A stretch of DNA of 64,000 bases, taken from assembly GCA_026182355.1 (NCBI GenBank), contig JAPFBL010000002.1, forward strand, positions 1,798,001-1,862,000, read 5' to 3'. Shown piece after piece: positions 48,111 through 60,229 of this stretch. Below the pieces are notes generated by a model. It had not been told where the DNA came from. It ran no database searches and saw only the letters and a program-made list of their open reading frames with translations. How positions within the stretch are numbered: the stretch's first letter is position 1; every line of letters begins with the position of its first letter. The translations under genes and the position numbers were made by a program. This stretch comes from Hermatobates lingyangjiaoensis. Lineage: Eukaryota > Arthropoda > Insecta > Hemiptera > Hermatobatidae.

Positions 48111-48759
48111 TTCACGATATATATCTTAAAGACTGCAGCATCAAATAAACACTTCTTTTTATTATGGTAAGTAGGTAATGTACATATACAATATCAAAGT
48201 GAAATCGAGACTCAACCAGTCTTCACGGTTCAAAACAAATAAGTTGAATACGCAATACCAGTTAAGTTCTCACAAGATTTCAGATTCAATTATTAGTAAT
48301 TCTTTTTATAATTTTGCGCCAAACTAACTTTTCCTTTATGATAATTTTTGAATCTCTTTAAAGTTAATAAACCGCAAATTTCAAGGTTCTGGAATTATGC
48401 TTTAAAGAAATCAAAAATTGTTTGAAAACACATAATTTAAAGAGAAAGGAACAAGGCTTTCCATCAGATAAATGTTATCAAACACTCTTGAGTGCGTCTA
48501 CAAGAACTATTTTTGGGCATAAAATCACAAAGAGTCATGAAATGGTGGGACCTGTAGCGTGTTCAAAATAAAAATATTTAATATTAAACTGAAGTATGAC
48601 CAACTATAACTAAAAATATCTATCATATGTGTCAGCAAGTAAAAAAGAAATGTAGGAATTGTAAATTTAATTAGTTATATTGTAGTAAGTAATATTTATA
48701 TGCTAAATGAACGGTTTATTTAAAAAAAAACACACTGACTGGCATAATTGAAAAACTGT
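48111..48759. other. AT-rich tract
   Basis: No feature was recognised. Confidence 0.4.
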
Positions 48760-48845
48760 CATAAAAGGACTTTGGAGAAAACATGTCAAAATCTGGATAT
48801 CAAATTGTTCACGATCACTATACTTTACTAATGTTAAAGTAAAAA
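48760..48845 (+). repeat. Terminal fragment of the dispersed ~0.7-kb repeat
   Basis: GTCAAAATCTGGATATCAAA and CACGATCACTATACTTTACT match the end of the copy at 62.9-62.99 kb. Confidence 0.7.
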
Positions 48846-50144
48846 AGTGCAATTATGACACATCTTATACTTATATTCTTGGTGGCAGTTAAAAGGTTTC
48901 AAATGCTTGGTATTCAATATATAAAGTTTTGTCCAAATCGAGTGATTGGTATAAGATCAATTTCATTGCTAATTTTGAAGCTTCTTTGTATGTATATAGC
49001 AATTTGTTGATAACAAGTAATAAAATATAATTATAAATCAGTAACTTTAAGAAAAAGGTCATTATATAAAAATTACAAATGAAACTAAAGTTTATTAAAA
49101 AAAATTGGAATTGGAAAAATTGGTTGTGAATCTCTAACGTAGGTTGGCAAGAGCTCCCATTTGGCTGAGCTAATGGCAGCTATTTTGCTTATGTCAGTTC
49201 TGTTAAGGAATACCCCTGTCACTTAAAGGTGCTGTTGAATGTTGCAAAGTTCTGCAACATAGAAGGTTGGTTGATATATGACCTTTAGGAATGTAAGCTA
49301 GACCTGGTTATGGGCTTTCATTTAGTACATCACTTGCCAAGGTTCGTCAATAGGGAATGGAAAATACTGCGTCACACACAGATATCTGCTTCTATTAATA
49401 AATAAACGCTTCTTGGTTGTCTGTATTCATTAAATTATTAACTAATTGTATGCTTATTTCATTTTAAAGAATAATAACATGACTTTTGTTGTACGTTATA
49501 GCTTAAAATGAGTGATGAATTTTAAATGTTCCTTGGGAAAAAAGAGGTAAAATCAATTATATTTGTAGAATGTAGTGAAATATGAGTGATGTGAGAGTTA
49601 AGGGTTTGGAGGGTGGATGGGTAGAGTTGATGGTGTGGCGAGGGTGTGTAGGTGGCAATGAGGGTGCAGAGTGACAGAGGCCAGGAGGCAGCTTCCGCAC
49701 AGCCTCCTAACCGTCTCCGGCTTCCCTAATAACACTCGAGTCGCCCACATCTATCTCGCTGTAATCCTTCACTACACCTCAACTTTACCGCAGACACACT
49801 TGCTCCGACAGCCACGTCATTTGTCAACACACTTCTTTATACTCCCAACAGCTTATCAACTTTATTTATCAACAAAATTCAATTTACTTTCCACTCGGCT
49901 TTTAAAACTGAAAATTATTTGATTTTCAACTCCCTCCCTTAATTTATTGACTTTATAAGGAACGTAAAAATAGAATGATAGTACTTTTCCAGTACATTTT
50001 TATTAAAATCGACCAGTAGTCAAAACTCCGTGCTTCACAAAATTATTTTATTTGTTGTTTTTGGTCTTTCTATTCCAAAAAAAAAAAAGTTTAAAATTAC
50101 AACTATATACATGGGTCTTATTTCGTTTGTTTTCTAGCAAACTC
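48846..50144. other. AT-rich tract with a GC-rich island at 49560-49810
   Basis: The island is GC-rich with a strand bias: G-rich on the left, C-rich on the right. It includes an open plus-strand frame of 83 codons without recognisable domains. It could be an unannotated first exon or promoter, or a repeat. Confidence 0.35.
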
Positions 50145-50200
50145 GACTGGTTTCGGGCACCGTCCATCTTCAAGAGTAATTGTCAAAGTGTATAATTTTC
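50145..50200 (-). ncRNA. Degenerate hammerhead-like motif
   Basis: The minus strand has TTGAAGA (C3 changed to T), an imperfect stem GGAC/GCCC, GAAACCAGTC (stem III AC/GU) and a good stem I (ACTC before the core, GAGT after the cut). Loss of the invariant C should abolish cleavage. Confidence 0.4.
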
Positions 50201-50459
50201 GAGTTTATCTAATAAAATACGATTTTAAATAACATTTATTTAAACGAAATATAAATGATAAAAAAATATATGAGAAAATAACTGATATGATACAACAGCA
50301 AAATATTTATAATGAATTAATAATAACTAAGGAACGATTAGGTTATAACATTTACCTGTAACTTTAGTCTATGTCCTTATTGTTTCCAGATAGTAATTAA
50401 CTCACTTTTTTGTATAATGACTAGTATTTAATTTAAATAATCCTTAACAGTCTCTTTTA

Positions 50460-50757
50460 GAAGTCAGAGTAGCCCAGTGGCTTACGTTCTCACCTCTGGA
50501 ATTGTAGGTCTGGGGTTCGAAACCCACTCAAATTATTCACGTAGGAGGTGAAAAAAATTTGAGTTCATCGTCCCTCGTAGAGGATGTTAAGCCGACCGTC
50601 CCGAATCTGTATGATGTCAGGTACTCGTTAAAGATGTCTTTTCTAAATACACTGAAGTGAGGCAAAAGTTAGGTATCCCAATGTCTATTGTGTGGTACCA
50701 AAAAGGGCCAATCTTTTGTGTTCTCTTGTGGTACTGCCACTATAAACCTAACCTATC
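50460..50757 (+). mobile_element. tRNA-derived SINE, diverged copy
   Basis: A-box-like TAGCCCAGTGGC and B box GGGTTCGAAACC are followed by the same body as the 15.7 kb copy (GATGTTAAGCCGACCGTCCC, CTCGTTAAAGATG, TGTGTGGTACCAAAAAGGGC, TTCTCTTGTGGTACTGCCAC). The tail is AACCTAACC. It is older than the 15.7 kb copy. Confidence 0.9.
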
Positions 50758-51219
50758 CTTACAGTCTCTAGCTAACACACACTTACAGTTTTTAATTTTC
50801 GTTTGAACCAACATTAGGAGAGATAAGAGAGAGAAACCAAACGGACTAGTGCAGAGACGTTTAAAGATCAACAATGTTGCCGCATTCGCGCTCGGTCACA
50901 AAAAAATAGGTAGACAAGATCATTAAAATTAGTATTAAAATAAAATTAGTAATTGAAATTAGGGAATAATAAAAGGGTGCTAAACAAAAGAACACAAAAT
51001 GTGATGCATAAAAAAAATCAAAAAGACTATGCTTTAATATAAATCAAAAATAAAATAAAACTTAAAATAATATTAATGAATATTAATGATGCAAATAAAA
51101 TAATATAAAATTGTTATTAGACAATAAAAAATTAATAATTAAAATAAGTAACATAAAAAATAAATGCAACAGTTTATTATAGTGCCTATAATAACATTTT
51201 GCCCAAATTAAAAGAATTT

Positions 51220-51430
51220 GGCCCCCAAAGTATGTATAGTTCTCATGAAAAATTCGATCTCGAGATTTTGCAAAATTTTCTTGTTTTAGAGGCCCCCAAA
51301 GTCGTTGATCTCTGTCTGTATTTAAGCCTTACCTGCTGATGGGTCAAACTCATATATTTACTCAAAAAATGTCAGACATTGTTTTTAAACAATATTGCTT
51401 GAAAAAAAAGTTATTTTTTTGGACAAAATG
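51220..51430 (-). repeat. Partial dispersed ~0.7-kb repeat
   Basis: TCTCATGAAAAATTCGATCT, CGAGATTTT and AGAGGCCCCCAAAGTCG match one end of the family in the 29.87 kb orientation. Confidence 0.65.
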
Positions 51431-52187
51431 TTATTATAAACATTTACAACTTGTTTGATGATTTAGTAAGTGTTGAGAATTGCTCGTTTACAAAGCTATT
51501 TAGTGTGAAAAGATGGACAATCTTCAACTCTGGGAAACACCTTGTCAATAAGCTCAAATATGCAATATTTTCATAAACGCAAATGAAATTAAAATCAACT
51601 ATCAATACCTACTTGCTATACCTGTATATTTTCAAAATAAACATATCTGTGAAGTTAGCAAAATACAGCTTAAAGTTCCATAACTTAGCTTCTGCACTGA
51701 ATTATCAATATATTTAGAGTCTATATTTTAAGTTAGGCGAACACAAATCTAGTGTCAAAGTTTCAGCTCGTTATGTCCAATGGTGGCTGAGTTACTTGAC
51801 AAAAAGTTTTGCTTTAAACATAACATAGCATCGCTTCTACGTTGAATTTCCAATCAACTCAGATCCTATATTTTAAGTTAGACAAACATAAATCTACTGT
51901 CAATGTTTCAGCTTGATATGTCTTATGGTGTCTGAGTTTACTTGTGACAAAATTTTGCGGACAAACCGACAAACCGACAGAAATTTTTCTAAAGGTGGAT
52001 TCGGTTTTCTAATGTTTGAAAAGTAAAGAAAACTTGAAATGAGTCAGTTCTAAGCTATGTACAGAAAAAACCTTTCGTTCATTTATATAGATTACGATAT
52101 CTTAAAAATTCTTTTTTGTATAAAGTAATCATCACAATGTAATTCTTTATCAAAAATGAAATGTAGCCCCACTCAAGACTACTGGGT
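51431..52187. other. Intergenic tract
   Basis: A short motif around AAGTTAGGCGAACACAAATC (51734) recurs around 51877 (AAGTTAGACAAACATAAATC) with TCAGCTTG-like continuation. This is a diverged 140-bp direct repeat. No gene was seen. Confidence 0.5.
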
Positions 52188-52342
52188 ACATTCATATACC
52201 AGGACATCACGATTGTGACATTTATATACCAGGACATCACGATTGTGACATTTATATACCAGGACATCACGATTGTGACATTTATATACCAGGACATCAC
52301 GATTGTGACATTTATATACCAGGACATCACGATTGTGACATT
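52188..52342. repeat. 30-bp minisatellite, five units
   Basis: The unit is AGGACATCACGATTG plus TGACATTTATATACC. It is repeated head to tail with almost no difference; only the first (ATTCATATACC) and last junctions vary. The minus-strand frame reading MSWYINVTIV repeats is a by-product, since 30 is divisible by three. Confidence 0.97.
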
Positions 52343-54176
52343 GATAATGTGAATCGTTAAAATCTTAATATTTAAAAGATATACAATCTAGTCCAGAAAA
52401 AGCAAAAACAAAACAGGAATTCAACTGAATTAATATTCAGAGATCATTCTTTTTATATCTATTCATGCTTCCTATTCCTTTTATATACATAAAGTATATA
52501 ACCCTTTAAAAAATAAAACATTTCATCTAGAATAAACGATCATCAAAATTCAAATATCTTAATGAATTGATTACTTTGGTACATTGACTTATGATTACAC
52601 CAGTGCAACGTAAAATAGTCACGGAACATTATATTTAACAAAAAAAAAGAATAAAAGAAAATTGTACATTTATTTTCAATAAAGTATTTGATTCTAATAT
52701 AATCAATTAGTTAGTTGTTTAAGAAAATTTCTTTACAGATTACTAGATAGGATTTCGGACTTTTCCTTTATGATGAAATACCATCAAAGAAAACTATCTT
52801 CCCTGAGCTCCCTTTGCTTCAGGGATCATTGAAAATCTATGATTTACAAAAATGATTGTAATTTCTTTATGAATTAGAGTGTGACTACTGCCATTAAGCT
52901 TAAAGATTGTATAAGGTGTAAAGAAAGAATCAAAGTAATAAAGGTTTGTATTGAATGTTACTAATAATATCTAGTGTGAGAAGAGTGCTGGCGTTGCAGA
53001 GTGCCGATGCACAAGCTATAACTGAATAGTGAGTACAAGTAGGTGACATGTGGAGAAGGTATGGTCACTAGAGGACTTACCTTGAACACCATTCTTATGC
53101 TCACCACATTCCACTACTTGTATTGCCCCTATTGAGAACATGCATGTCCTAAACAAACAAATTATCACACCCAAAACAAATTACTAATTCGAAATATGCA
53201 TTAAGCACTAGTTATATTAATCAATATTTAGTGAAGCATTATTAATATCTATAACTAAGCATTTTATATGTATTATATATAAATATATATTATATATAAA
53301 TATATAAATTATATATATATATATGTTATATGTTACATTTTCAATAAATATATTGCATGTAATTGTAAATTTCATATAATAATAATACATACAAAGACTA
53401 CTTAATCTGTAATTCGAGACCATCAGAAAGTTGTACCGTTTGCCAACACCGATAAACAAAGAGTAATTTAATATTGTCTCAGTCATAAGGAGCTAGAGAA
53501 AACAATCTGGAATGGTCTAGATTCAACTTTACTATAACTAAACCTATTATTAAGCTCAATGGCAATTGATTAATTATTCAATTACCTTAATGGGACTATC
53601 GCGTAAACTTTTATCAAACTTATTTGCAATCCATTTAATTACTTTGAGTTGTTTAACTGTGACTATCTCCGTTTGCAAATCATAACAAAAATGAAATACT
53701 TTTTTTAACACATTCTGACAAGTAACGGCACATTAAATGCAATAATTATTCTGTTTAATGTAATATTTTTTCATTATCATTTAAAATTAATGAAATTTGT
53801 GCATGCTAAAAGAATATTTATTCAGAAATAAAAGTTTTATTATAGTTCCATTGGATATCTAGAAGATGTGATAAAATTGGTTGAAATCATTTAATTTTCA
53901 ACATAGAGAATCTTCAGGTATGAAGTTTAAAAAACTGGTAGGGAAATGAATCTAACAAGATATCTCCACCTCGATGCCTTATCAAATAAGACATACATAT
54001 GCCATGGTATCATGGCTAACAATATTTTGGTTACTTATTGTTAAATTATTGGTGACTTATTATTTAAAATTAGAAACAAAAAGAAAAAATTACAAAACAC
54101 TTCATTCAGAACCATTAAACTGTTTCCAACTGAGAAAAGATGTCTTTATTATTGGACAATATATTATATATATAAC
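52343..54176. other. AT-rich tract with TA-rich microsatellite
   Basis: A TA-rich region lies at 53265-53325. No gene was recognised. Confidence 0.4.
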
Positions 54177-54345
54177 AAGATTTCACATAAACACGTGAAA
54201 TAACAATCAATGATCAAACCACAATATGAAATGGGGAAAAAAGGACGAAGATCATTCAACCACAACAAGTAGTCTTCGTCAGAGTCAAAAAACTAACTGA
54301 AACACAAGAATGTAGAAACATCATGGCATGGGTTCAAAGAAGTGG
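54177..54345 (-). mobile_element. Palindromic hammerhead family, single arm plus interior
   Basis: Only the left arm is present (TTTCACATAAACACGTG to TTCGTCAGAGTC). It is followed by AACTGAAACACAAGAATGTAG, which matches the loop of copy 5 and runs on into GAAACATCATGGCATGGG. The arm can therefore exist without its partner, with longer interior sequence. The minus-strand core is CTGACGA but GAAA is GAAT. Confidence 0.8.
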
Positions 54346-54364
54346 GAGGGAAGAGTGGTATTTT

Positions 54365-54389
54365 AAAAGGGTGTAAATTACACCCTTTT
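54365..54389. repeat. 25-bp near-perfect palindrome
   Basis: AAAAGGGTGTAA and TTACACCCTTTT are exact reverse complements around one central base. Confidence 0.9.
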
Positions 54390-55545
54390 CAAAAAATTAT
54401 AACATTTAAATTTTTAATACAATGCATGTGCATTTAGTACGGACTTTATGGTTTTTATTTATTAGTAAATAACTGATTTATTTTACTGTAGATGTCTATC
54501 AAAAAACATTATTTATGAAAATTGCTTTGCATATTCATCTTTATATTTTTGGATGCAACGTATTTTTGCAATGAAAATGTATAATGGCAAATTTTTGACC
54601 ATTTAATATATTGTATTGCAATGTGATTAATGGAGCAGTCACTACGTGACCACACTGGTTAGCAACAAGACTTGTATAATGATTATTTATGATTATTTAG
54701 GAATCTTCACTGAGTGTCATACACCATATGGGTTGGAAACCTTCCCTGGTTGAGACGTTCAGATGACAGCAACTTAGGACTGAATCAAATTGGAATACTC
54801 GTATATGCAGCAGCCTCCGTTATAGTATTACTTTTAGTGTCATAGGTTCCATTAGAATATAAGACTCGGATACCACATGTTTACTTTTAGATAAAGATTA
54901 AAACTCAATGAGGGATGATTTTATGTTCTCTCTAGGTGATTCAGAATTATATTTTTCATATCAAAGGGTATCTATCATTATTACCAAAATTGAAATTTTG
55001 ATTGATGAAAATGTCTATTTCGAACATTACCAGCAAACAAGGAAGTCATTGCTGGCTCTGTACAATTATACAAAACACAAATGTGTTTTGAACTAATCAA
55101 CTATCGAATATAGAGAGTCATCTAGTACACTACTGAAGGAGTTCCAGAAATGAGACGGCGAATGTAATGCGCATAGAACTTGAGAATGGTTAGAATGGGG
55201 AAGTTGCCAAATGACCCGAGTTGTCAGACCGGGGTCACTGTTGACTCCTGCCAGCTCACACACACACAAAGCCTTCAGTGCTATCGAAGCTCTTCAACAC
55301 CAACTCAATGCTAAACCAAGAGCAAACATTCAATATCTTTAATATATATAGTCATTTTATCTGCAATATTATTAAAACCTGTAAATTTTGAATTGTATTT
55401 AACAAATATTTTGTTTATATTTTATCACCATGATTTCTTAGGAGACAAATCAATGAAGTCATAAAACACATTACATAAAACTTCTTTTCAGTTTTACAAT
55501 GAATACACTGTGTATGTATTTTATATACATATATTAAATAAAGAA
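54390..55545. other. AT-rich tract
   Basis: No feature was recognised. A GC-richer patch lies at 55180-55260. Confidence 0.4.
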
Positions 55546-55665
55546 TGGTTCAGAGACGGTTGGAGACCCAACCCAACCGTCTCTGAACCAGTGCGCTTGG
55601 TTTCCCTCTCTTATATCTCCTGAAGACGGTTCAAACCAAAAATTAGGGACTGTCAGTGTGTGCTT
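55546..55665 (+). repeat. 18-bp-stem hairpin plus shared repeat motif
   Basis: Positions 55546-55563 and 55573-55590 are perfect 18-bp inverted repeats with a 9-base loop. The right arm continues into GTGCGCTTGGTTTCCC and CTCCTGAAGACGGTTCAAAC, a sequence repeated at 57.73-57.82 kb. That part resembles the hammerhead layout but lacks GAAA. Confidence 0.8.
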
Positions 55666-55696
55666 TTGATTTCTCTATGTTTCTTTTTCTTCATTG

Positions 55697-55735
<39 letters not shown>

Positions 55736-55736
<1 letters not shown>

Positions 55737-56015
55737 GTGTGTTATCTAATCGGGATTCGTTCAATTTTCTAGGGGTCAAAAAACAAACTCTCGTTGCGAT
55801 GTTTCAGTTTTATTTTAAAACCTTTTTAATAGGCCTATGAACAAAGGGTAATAAGACATCACATATGAACATCAAACATATAAACAATATGAAAATGGAT
55901 TGTTGCAACTTATGAACATGTTATGCCTATGAAAAAGGTTTTAAAATAAAACTAAACATCAGCAACGAGAGTTTGATTTTTGAACCTAGAAAATTGACTA
56001 ATTAGATAACACACC
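55736..56015. mobile_element. Fold-back element with ~100-bp arms
   Basis: GGTGTGTTATCTAATC ... AACTCTCGTTGC ... GTTTTATTTTAAAACC in 55736-55842 is inverted in 55910-56012. (TA)n (about 55700-55733) precedes it. The arms include GAAACATCGCAACGAG on the minus strand after a GTTTT/AAAAC stem. This is again reminiscent of a hammerhead 3' half, but without the CTGANGA half. Confidence 0.8.
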
Positions 56016-57699
56016 TATTCTATCAAACGGTCGATAGATTATTGAATCTGTCGTATATATATAAGAAAACACACAAAGAAACCAAAAAGTAATCACAATG
56101 ACGTTTCAACATTTAGGTTGAAAATATTACTTCTATTTCTAAATTTTAGGGCATTGAATTTATTTACATGTTTAATTTTAAGACTGTATAGATATATATT
56201 GTTTAATCTTAAACGTGAGAAACCTAAGTAGTACATACATCTCACTTTTGTCTATATCATTTCCATTTTGTTGAAGAGTAAAGTACTTCTAAAATGTATA
56301 ATGTATGTAAAAATCTCTGAGATAATCAATAGTTGTCGGATTGGTTATTATAATAATACACATATTTATATATACATCTATAAGGCATCATTGAAAACAA
56401 GAAAAGGAACCCACTGAAATAATATCACAGAGATAAAAACACAGGATGAAGACAATTTACAATGGTATAGATGACAATAAAACTCTCATCTCAGGATGGT
56501 GAAGTAAGATCTCAGAAGACAAGCCACAACTAAATTTTCTCTCTGAAGAACTTTGTCAGGGCTGCCATCTTACAGAGAGTAGGCGTATAAGTAAAACTAA
56601 CAAATGAAGGGTAATAAAACTTCAAAGTAGAACGAAAATGAATAAATTATAACATAAATCAAATAATATATGTAAAAAAATAATATATATTTTTGTATCA
56701 TAGAATAAATATATCAGCTAGGAACAAATAAATAAATAAAATAATAAGAATATTGTTAAAATAGATTTCAAATTAAAAAGAATCATTACAAATAATTGAC
56801 GACTGAGGTTGAGCCTATGAACAGATGTAGTTCCAAGAGAGAAACCTGTACTGTCTCTGAGAAGCTAAATGTAAGATTACAGTTAGAATCTGGGTCTTAC
56901 TCAACAATTTGCACACGGAAACAGCTATTTACGAGTAGTCTATGAGAATTTATATCAATGGAACAAAAAGTTTGCTTCGATCACGAAGACCTGTGATTAT
57001 TCATATACAAGCTTAACTTTGTGAAAGCCAAGACCACCTAAAAAGCTGATGGGTGATCTTATTATTGACTAATGATAACTTTACTAATCTTTATTATTGA
57101 CTAATAAAAGAAAGTCTTTACAAGAGGTCTTATTAAGTACAGGAGACACATGTGTATACAAAGGAGTTTGATAGTGATCAGAAATAGTAATCTAGATTGG
57201 ACCATTCTGATTTCGAAAATGTTGCTTTTGCCTGGTGTACTTATAGATCATATATTTATAAGAGTATCGCGTATTATAAACCAAATGTCAACATTTTTAA
57301 AGCTCTGGTAAGAGAAACTGCGATTTTCATGGCAGAAATGCTTGTGAAGAAGATTCGTATTTAATATAGTGAATTAAATAACTATGTTAGTGATAAATTA
57401 ATCAGACAGTCAGGTCAAACTGATAGCTTGAAATTCATGGTTCTTAATTTAATTAGTTGGGTAACATCTGATTTTTCTTCAGGTCGAACCTGGCCATTAA
57501 ATAAAACTTAACTCTCATGTGAGTGCCTGGAAATAAAGATGAGAATGCTAGGGAACAATCCCACTAGCTTTCTCAAGGATATAATAAATGAATGGAAATG
57601 AAACAAGCAGAGACAAATTAGTTATGTATAAATCAGTCTAATTGAACTTAAATTTGTATAGAAAATAATATATCTTCAAAAAAAAAAAAAGCTAAATCT
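56016..57699. other. AT-rich tract
   Basis: A minus-strand hammerhead 3' half-like GTTGAAACGTCATTG lies at about 56096-56110, without the 5' half. Nothing else was recognised. Confidence 0.4.
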
Positions 57700-57820
57700 A
57701 AGCGTACACGTCCTCATAACGTGGGTCTCCAACCGTCGCTTCACAAGTGCGCTTGGTGTCCCTATCTCAACTCTCCTGATGACGGTTCAACCAAAAATTA
57801 GAGACAGTAAGTGTGTTTGT
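57700..57820 (+). repeat. Second copy of the CTCCTGATGACGG repeat
   Basis: CTCCAACCGTCGCTTCACAA, GTGCGCTTGGTGTCCC and CTCCTGATGACGGTTCAACC match 55573-55665. The perfect CTGATGA is followed by AAAA in place of GAAA. Confidence 0.75.
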
Positions 57821-57972
57821 TCCTTAGTTCTGTGTTTTATTTAGTTCTGTGATTTATCGTGAAACGTTTGTTGTCCTTTTGGATCGTTTTCCTGTTTACA
57901 ATATATATATTATTCAATATGATTTTTGCTTCCTACCTAAATTATTATTTTAGTAATTTGTCTTTATTATAG

Positions 57973-58145
57973 AAACTAAATGACCTTAATATATAAAGAA
58001 CAGAAAGAAATAAGTGAAAATCATCTTCACGTCCTGAAGATGAATGTTGATCATTCGAAACATGTCGATTGTAAGATGTACTTTATTGTGTAGACGAAAT
58101 AACGAGAGTGTTATTTAGAAAAATTACGAAACTTGTTAAAATAAA
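57973..58145 (+). repeat. Repeat containing the 58.0-kb hammerhead
   Basis: The upstream 45 bp (AAATGACCTTAATATA, AGAACAGAAAGAAATAAG) recur at 58889-58933 next to an otherwise different sequence, so the ribozyme lies in a dispersed element. Confidence 0.6.
58022..58078 (+). ncRNA. Hammerhead ribozyme (small, dimer-type), candidate active
   Basis: Core CTGAAGA is at 58034-58040, with an extra T. Stem II GAATG/CATTC (58042-58046 with 58052-58056) has five perfect pairs. GAAA is at 58057-58060. Stem III is the loopless palindrome ACATGT (58060-58065), then C17 at 58066. Stem I has an inner helix GTC/GAT (58031-58033 with 58067-58069, one wobble), a 3x3 internal loop, and an outer helix CATCTT/AAGATG (58022-58027 with 58073-58078). 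The stem sequences differ from the 45.7 kb motif, yet pairing is kept, which argues for conserved structure rather than copied sequence. Confidence 0.72.
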
Positions 58146-60229
58146 AACAGATATCTGCTGACTTTGGTGTCACTTTCAATAATGTATGTATTAAGGAAGG
58201 ACAGCTATCAAAATTTAAATATATATGTATATATATATACTGTAATCGACTATAAGATAGTTGATATATGATTCAATGGTTATTTGCGACTTTCAATACA
58301 TTACGATACACTTGTTGCTCTATATTTGATGGACGAAGGGTTGTCGTAACGCGATTGATCATTCTCTCTCTCAGTTAGTTTTATTGTGTCACTTTTACAA
58401 AAGCCAACTCAAATTTATTCCTTCTTTAAAGTAAACATGAATTAAAAAATATATTAAATGTTTAAAAAACATTATAATGTTATTGTAATTAAAGTATATT
58501 AAATATTTCTATTCCGAAAATAGAATAGAATATTATTAGTAGAATTATTAATAAAATAAAAATTACATCTCTTTTAAAAAATGATCAACAGATAAATGAA
58601 TGCAGAAATATGAAGCCATTAAAACTAGAAGACAATAATAAATGGATTATTTTCATTAAAAGTGAAATATGACAAATAAATTAATAAACCTATTGAAAAT
58701 AAATATCAAATATTATTCAATATAAAGCCAAACAACTTAAGTTCAAAGAAGAATAAATGCTGTTTGTAGACTGTATTATATTGCAAATACAGAATGGAAT
58801 CTTGGACTATAAACTTAGGTTAGCTATAAATGAATTCTTATTTGTAAATGATTTATTGGCAAATGGTCATGAACTGGTAAACACAAAAAACTAAATGGCC
58901 TTACTATATTAAGAACAGAAAGAAATAAGACTGAAAACAACAAAGCACTTGAAATATTAAAAGATCACTCATCTTAGGAGACGATAATAAACAAACAGAC
59001 ACAAAGCCTGACAGATAAGTTATTTACTCTATTGACAGATGTACTTATATTTGGAAAATGAGGCAATGGGATGGAGAACAATCAGATGAACAAGGGAGTG
59101 AGTCAGCAGGAAATTAAATATAAAAAAATATGCTTAAGAAATAAAAAAAGCGAACAAAATTAAAGAAATAAAAACAATCAGTCCAATAAATATAACGCAA
59201 GGTTTCATCAACTACATACCTTTATGTTGTTACACAAGTTAGAGATAACAATGACAGGGCACATAATTCAAAGTTTTTGGATTTAAACCAAATTATCCCA
59301 TTCCTAGTTCTGCACCAAATTTGTAATTACTTTGATTTTGACTATTTTGGATTACATTAAAAAAAATCTGGAGTGGCATACACTCAACTTTACTATAAGT
59401 AACTTAATATCAAATTTCATGAGTATGTAATATATAACGTCTCTTTTAGGCATAATGTAAACATCTAAATGCGATATGATTATTAGTCTTTCATTCCTGA
59501 GGTAGTACAGATAGTGATTGAAGGACATATCAATATATAAGCTTATTTTTGTACATCACACAGCTGATGCAAATAATTTCATTAGTATAACTACAGCAGT
59601 GATAACATTTTTAAAAATCCAAAGTGAACATTACTTGAAACGAATTATTCTCCCACAAGAGAACATGGCTTTTGTTCAAATAGCCAGTGGATTTCTTACA
59701 TCGTTTACTTCACATCCTTCTACATTGAATATTAAAGTAAAATTTTCAAATTTAAAACAGAAAAATAACCTTTTTTTCTCTGAAAAACATCATAAACAGC
59801 GAAGAAAATGTGGTTTTAAGGTGATTTATAATTAAAGATGTACGATAATTACATTTATTAATCTCTAAACGAAAGATTTCAATTTTGAATTATCTTTTAC
59901 ATTTTGGGTTTTTTACAGAATTATTATACTAGGAATTTTATGTCTTCTTAGTATTTAATAAGATCATTTTCCTTCCTCTTTGTCAAATAACATATATACG
60001 AATTTTTTCTGAGTGAGTGTTATCATTTTCCTGCACAATATTATTCCTCCTACATCTCATATAAGTCAATAAACAATTTAAATTGTTCCTTTATAAGTAT
60101 CAATTTTATCTCAGTGGAATCGCTTAAAAAATTTCTTAGTCAATGTAAACAATGAAAAAAAATATAAAAAATTCGACAAGTATAGCAGGTGATCTCTTAG
60201 TCTAAGATAAACAAACAGTTTTTATAGCG
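58146..60229. other. AT-rich tract
   Basis: No gene was recognised. The 58889-58933 segment repeats the flank of the hammerhead copy. Confidence 0.45.

Noticed and set aside
52188..52342. CRISPR-like array of 30-bp repeats
   Set aside because: The units are directly contiguous with no spacers, and the genome is animal. It is a minisatellite.
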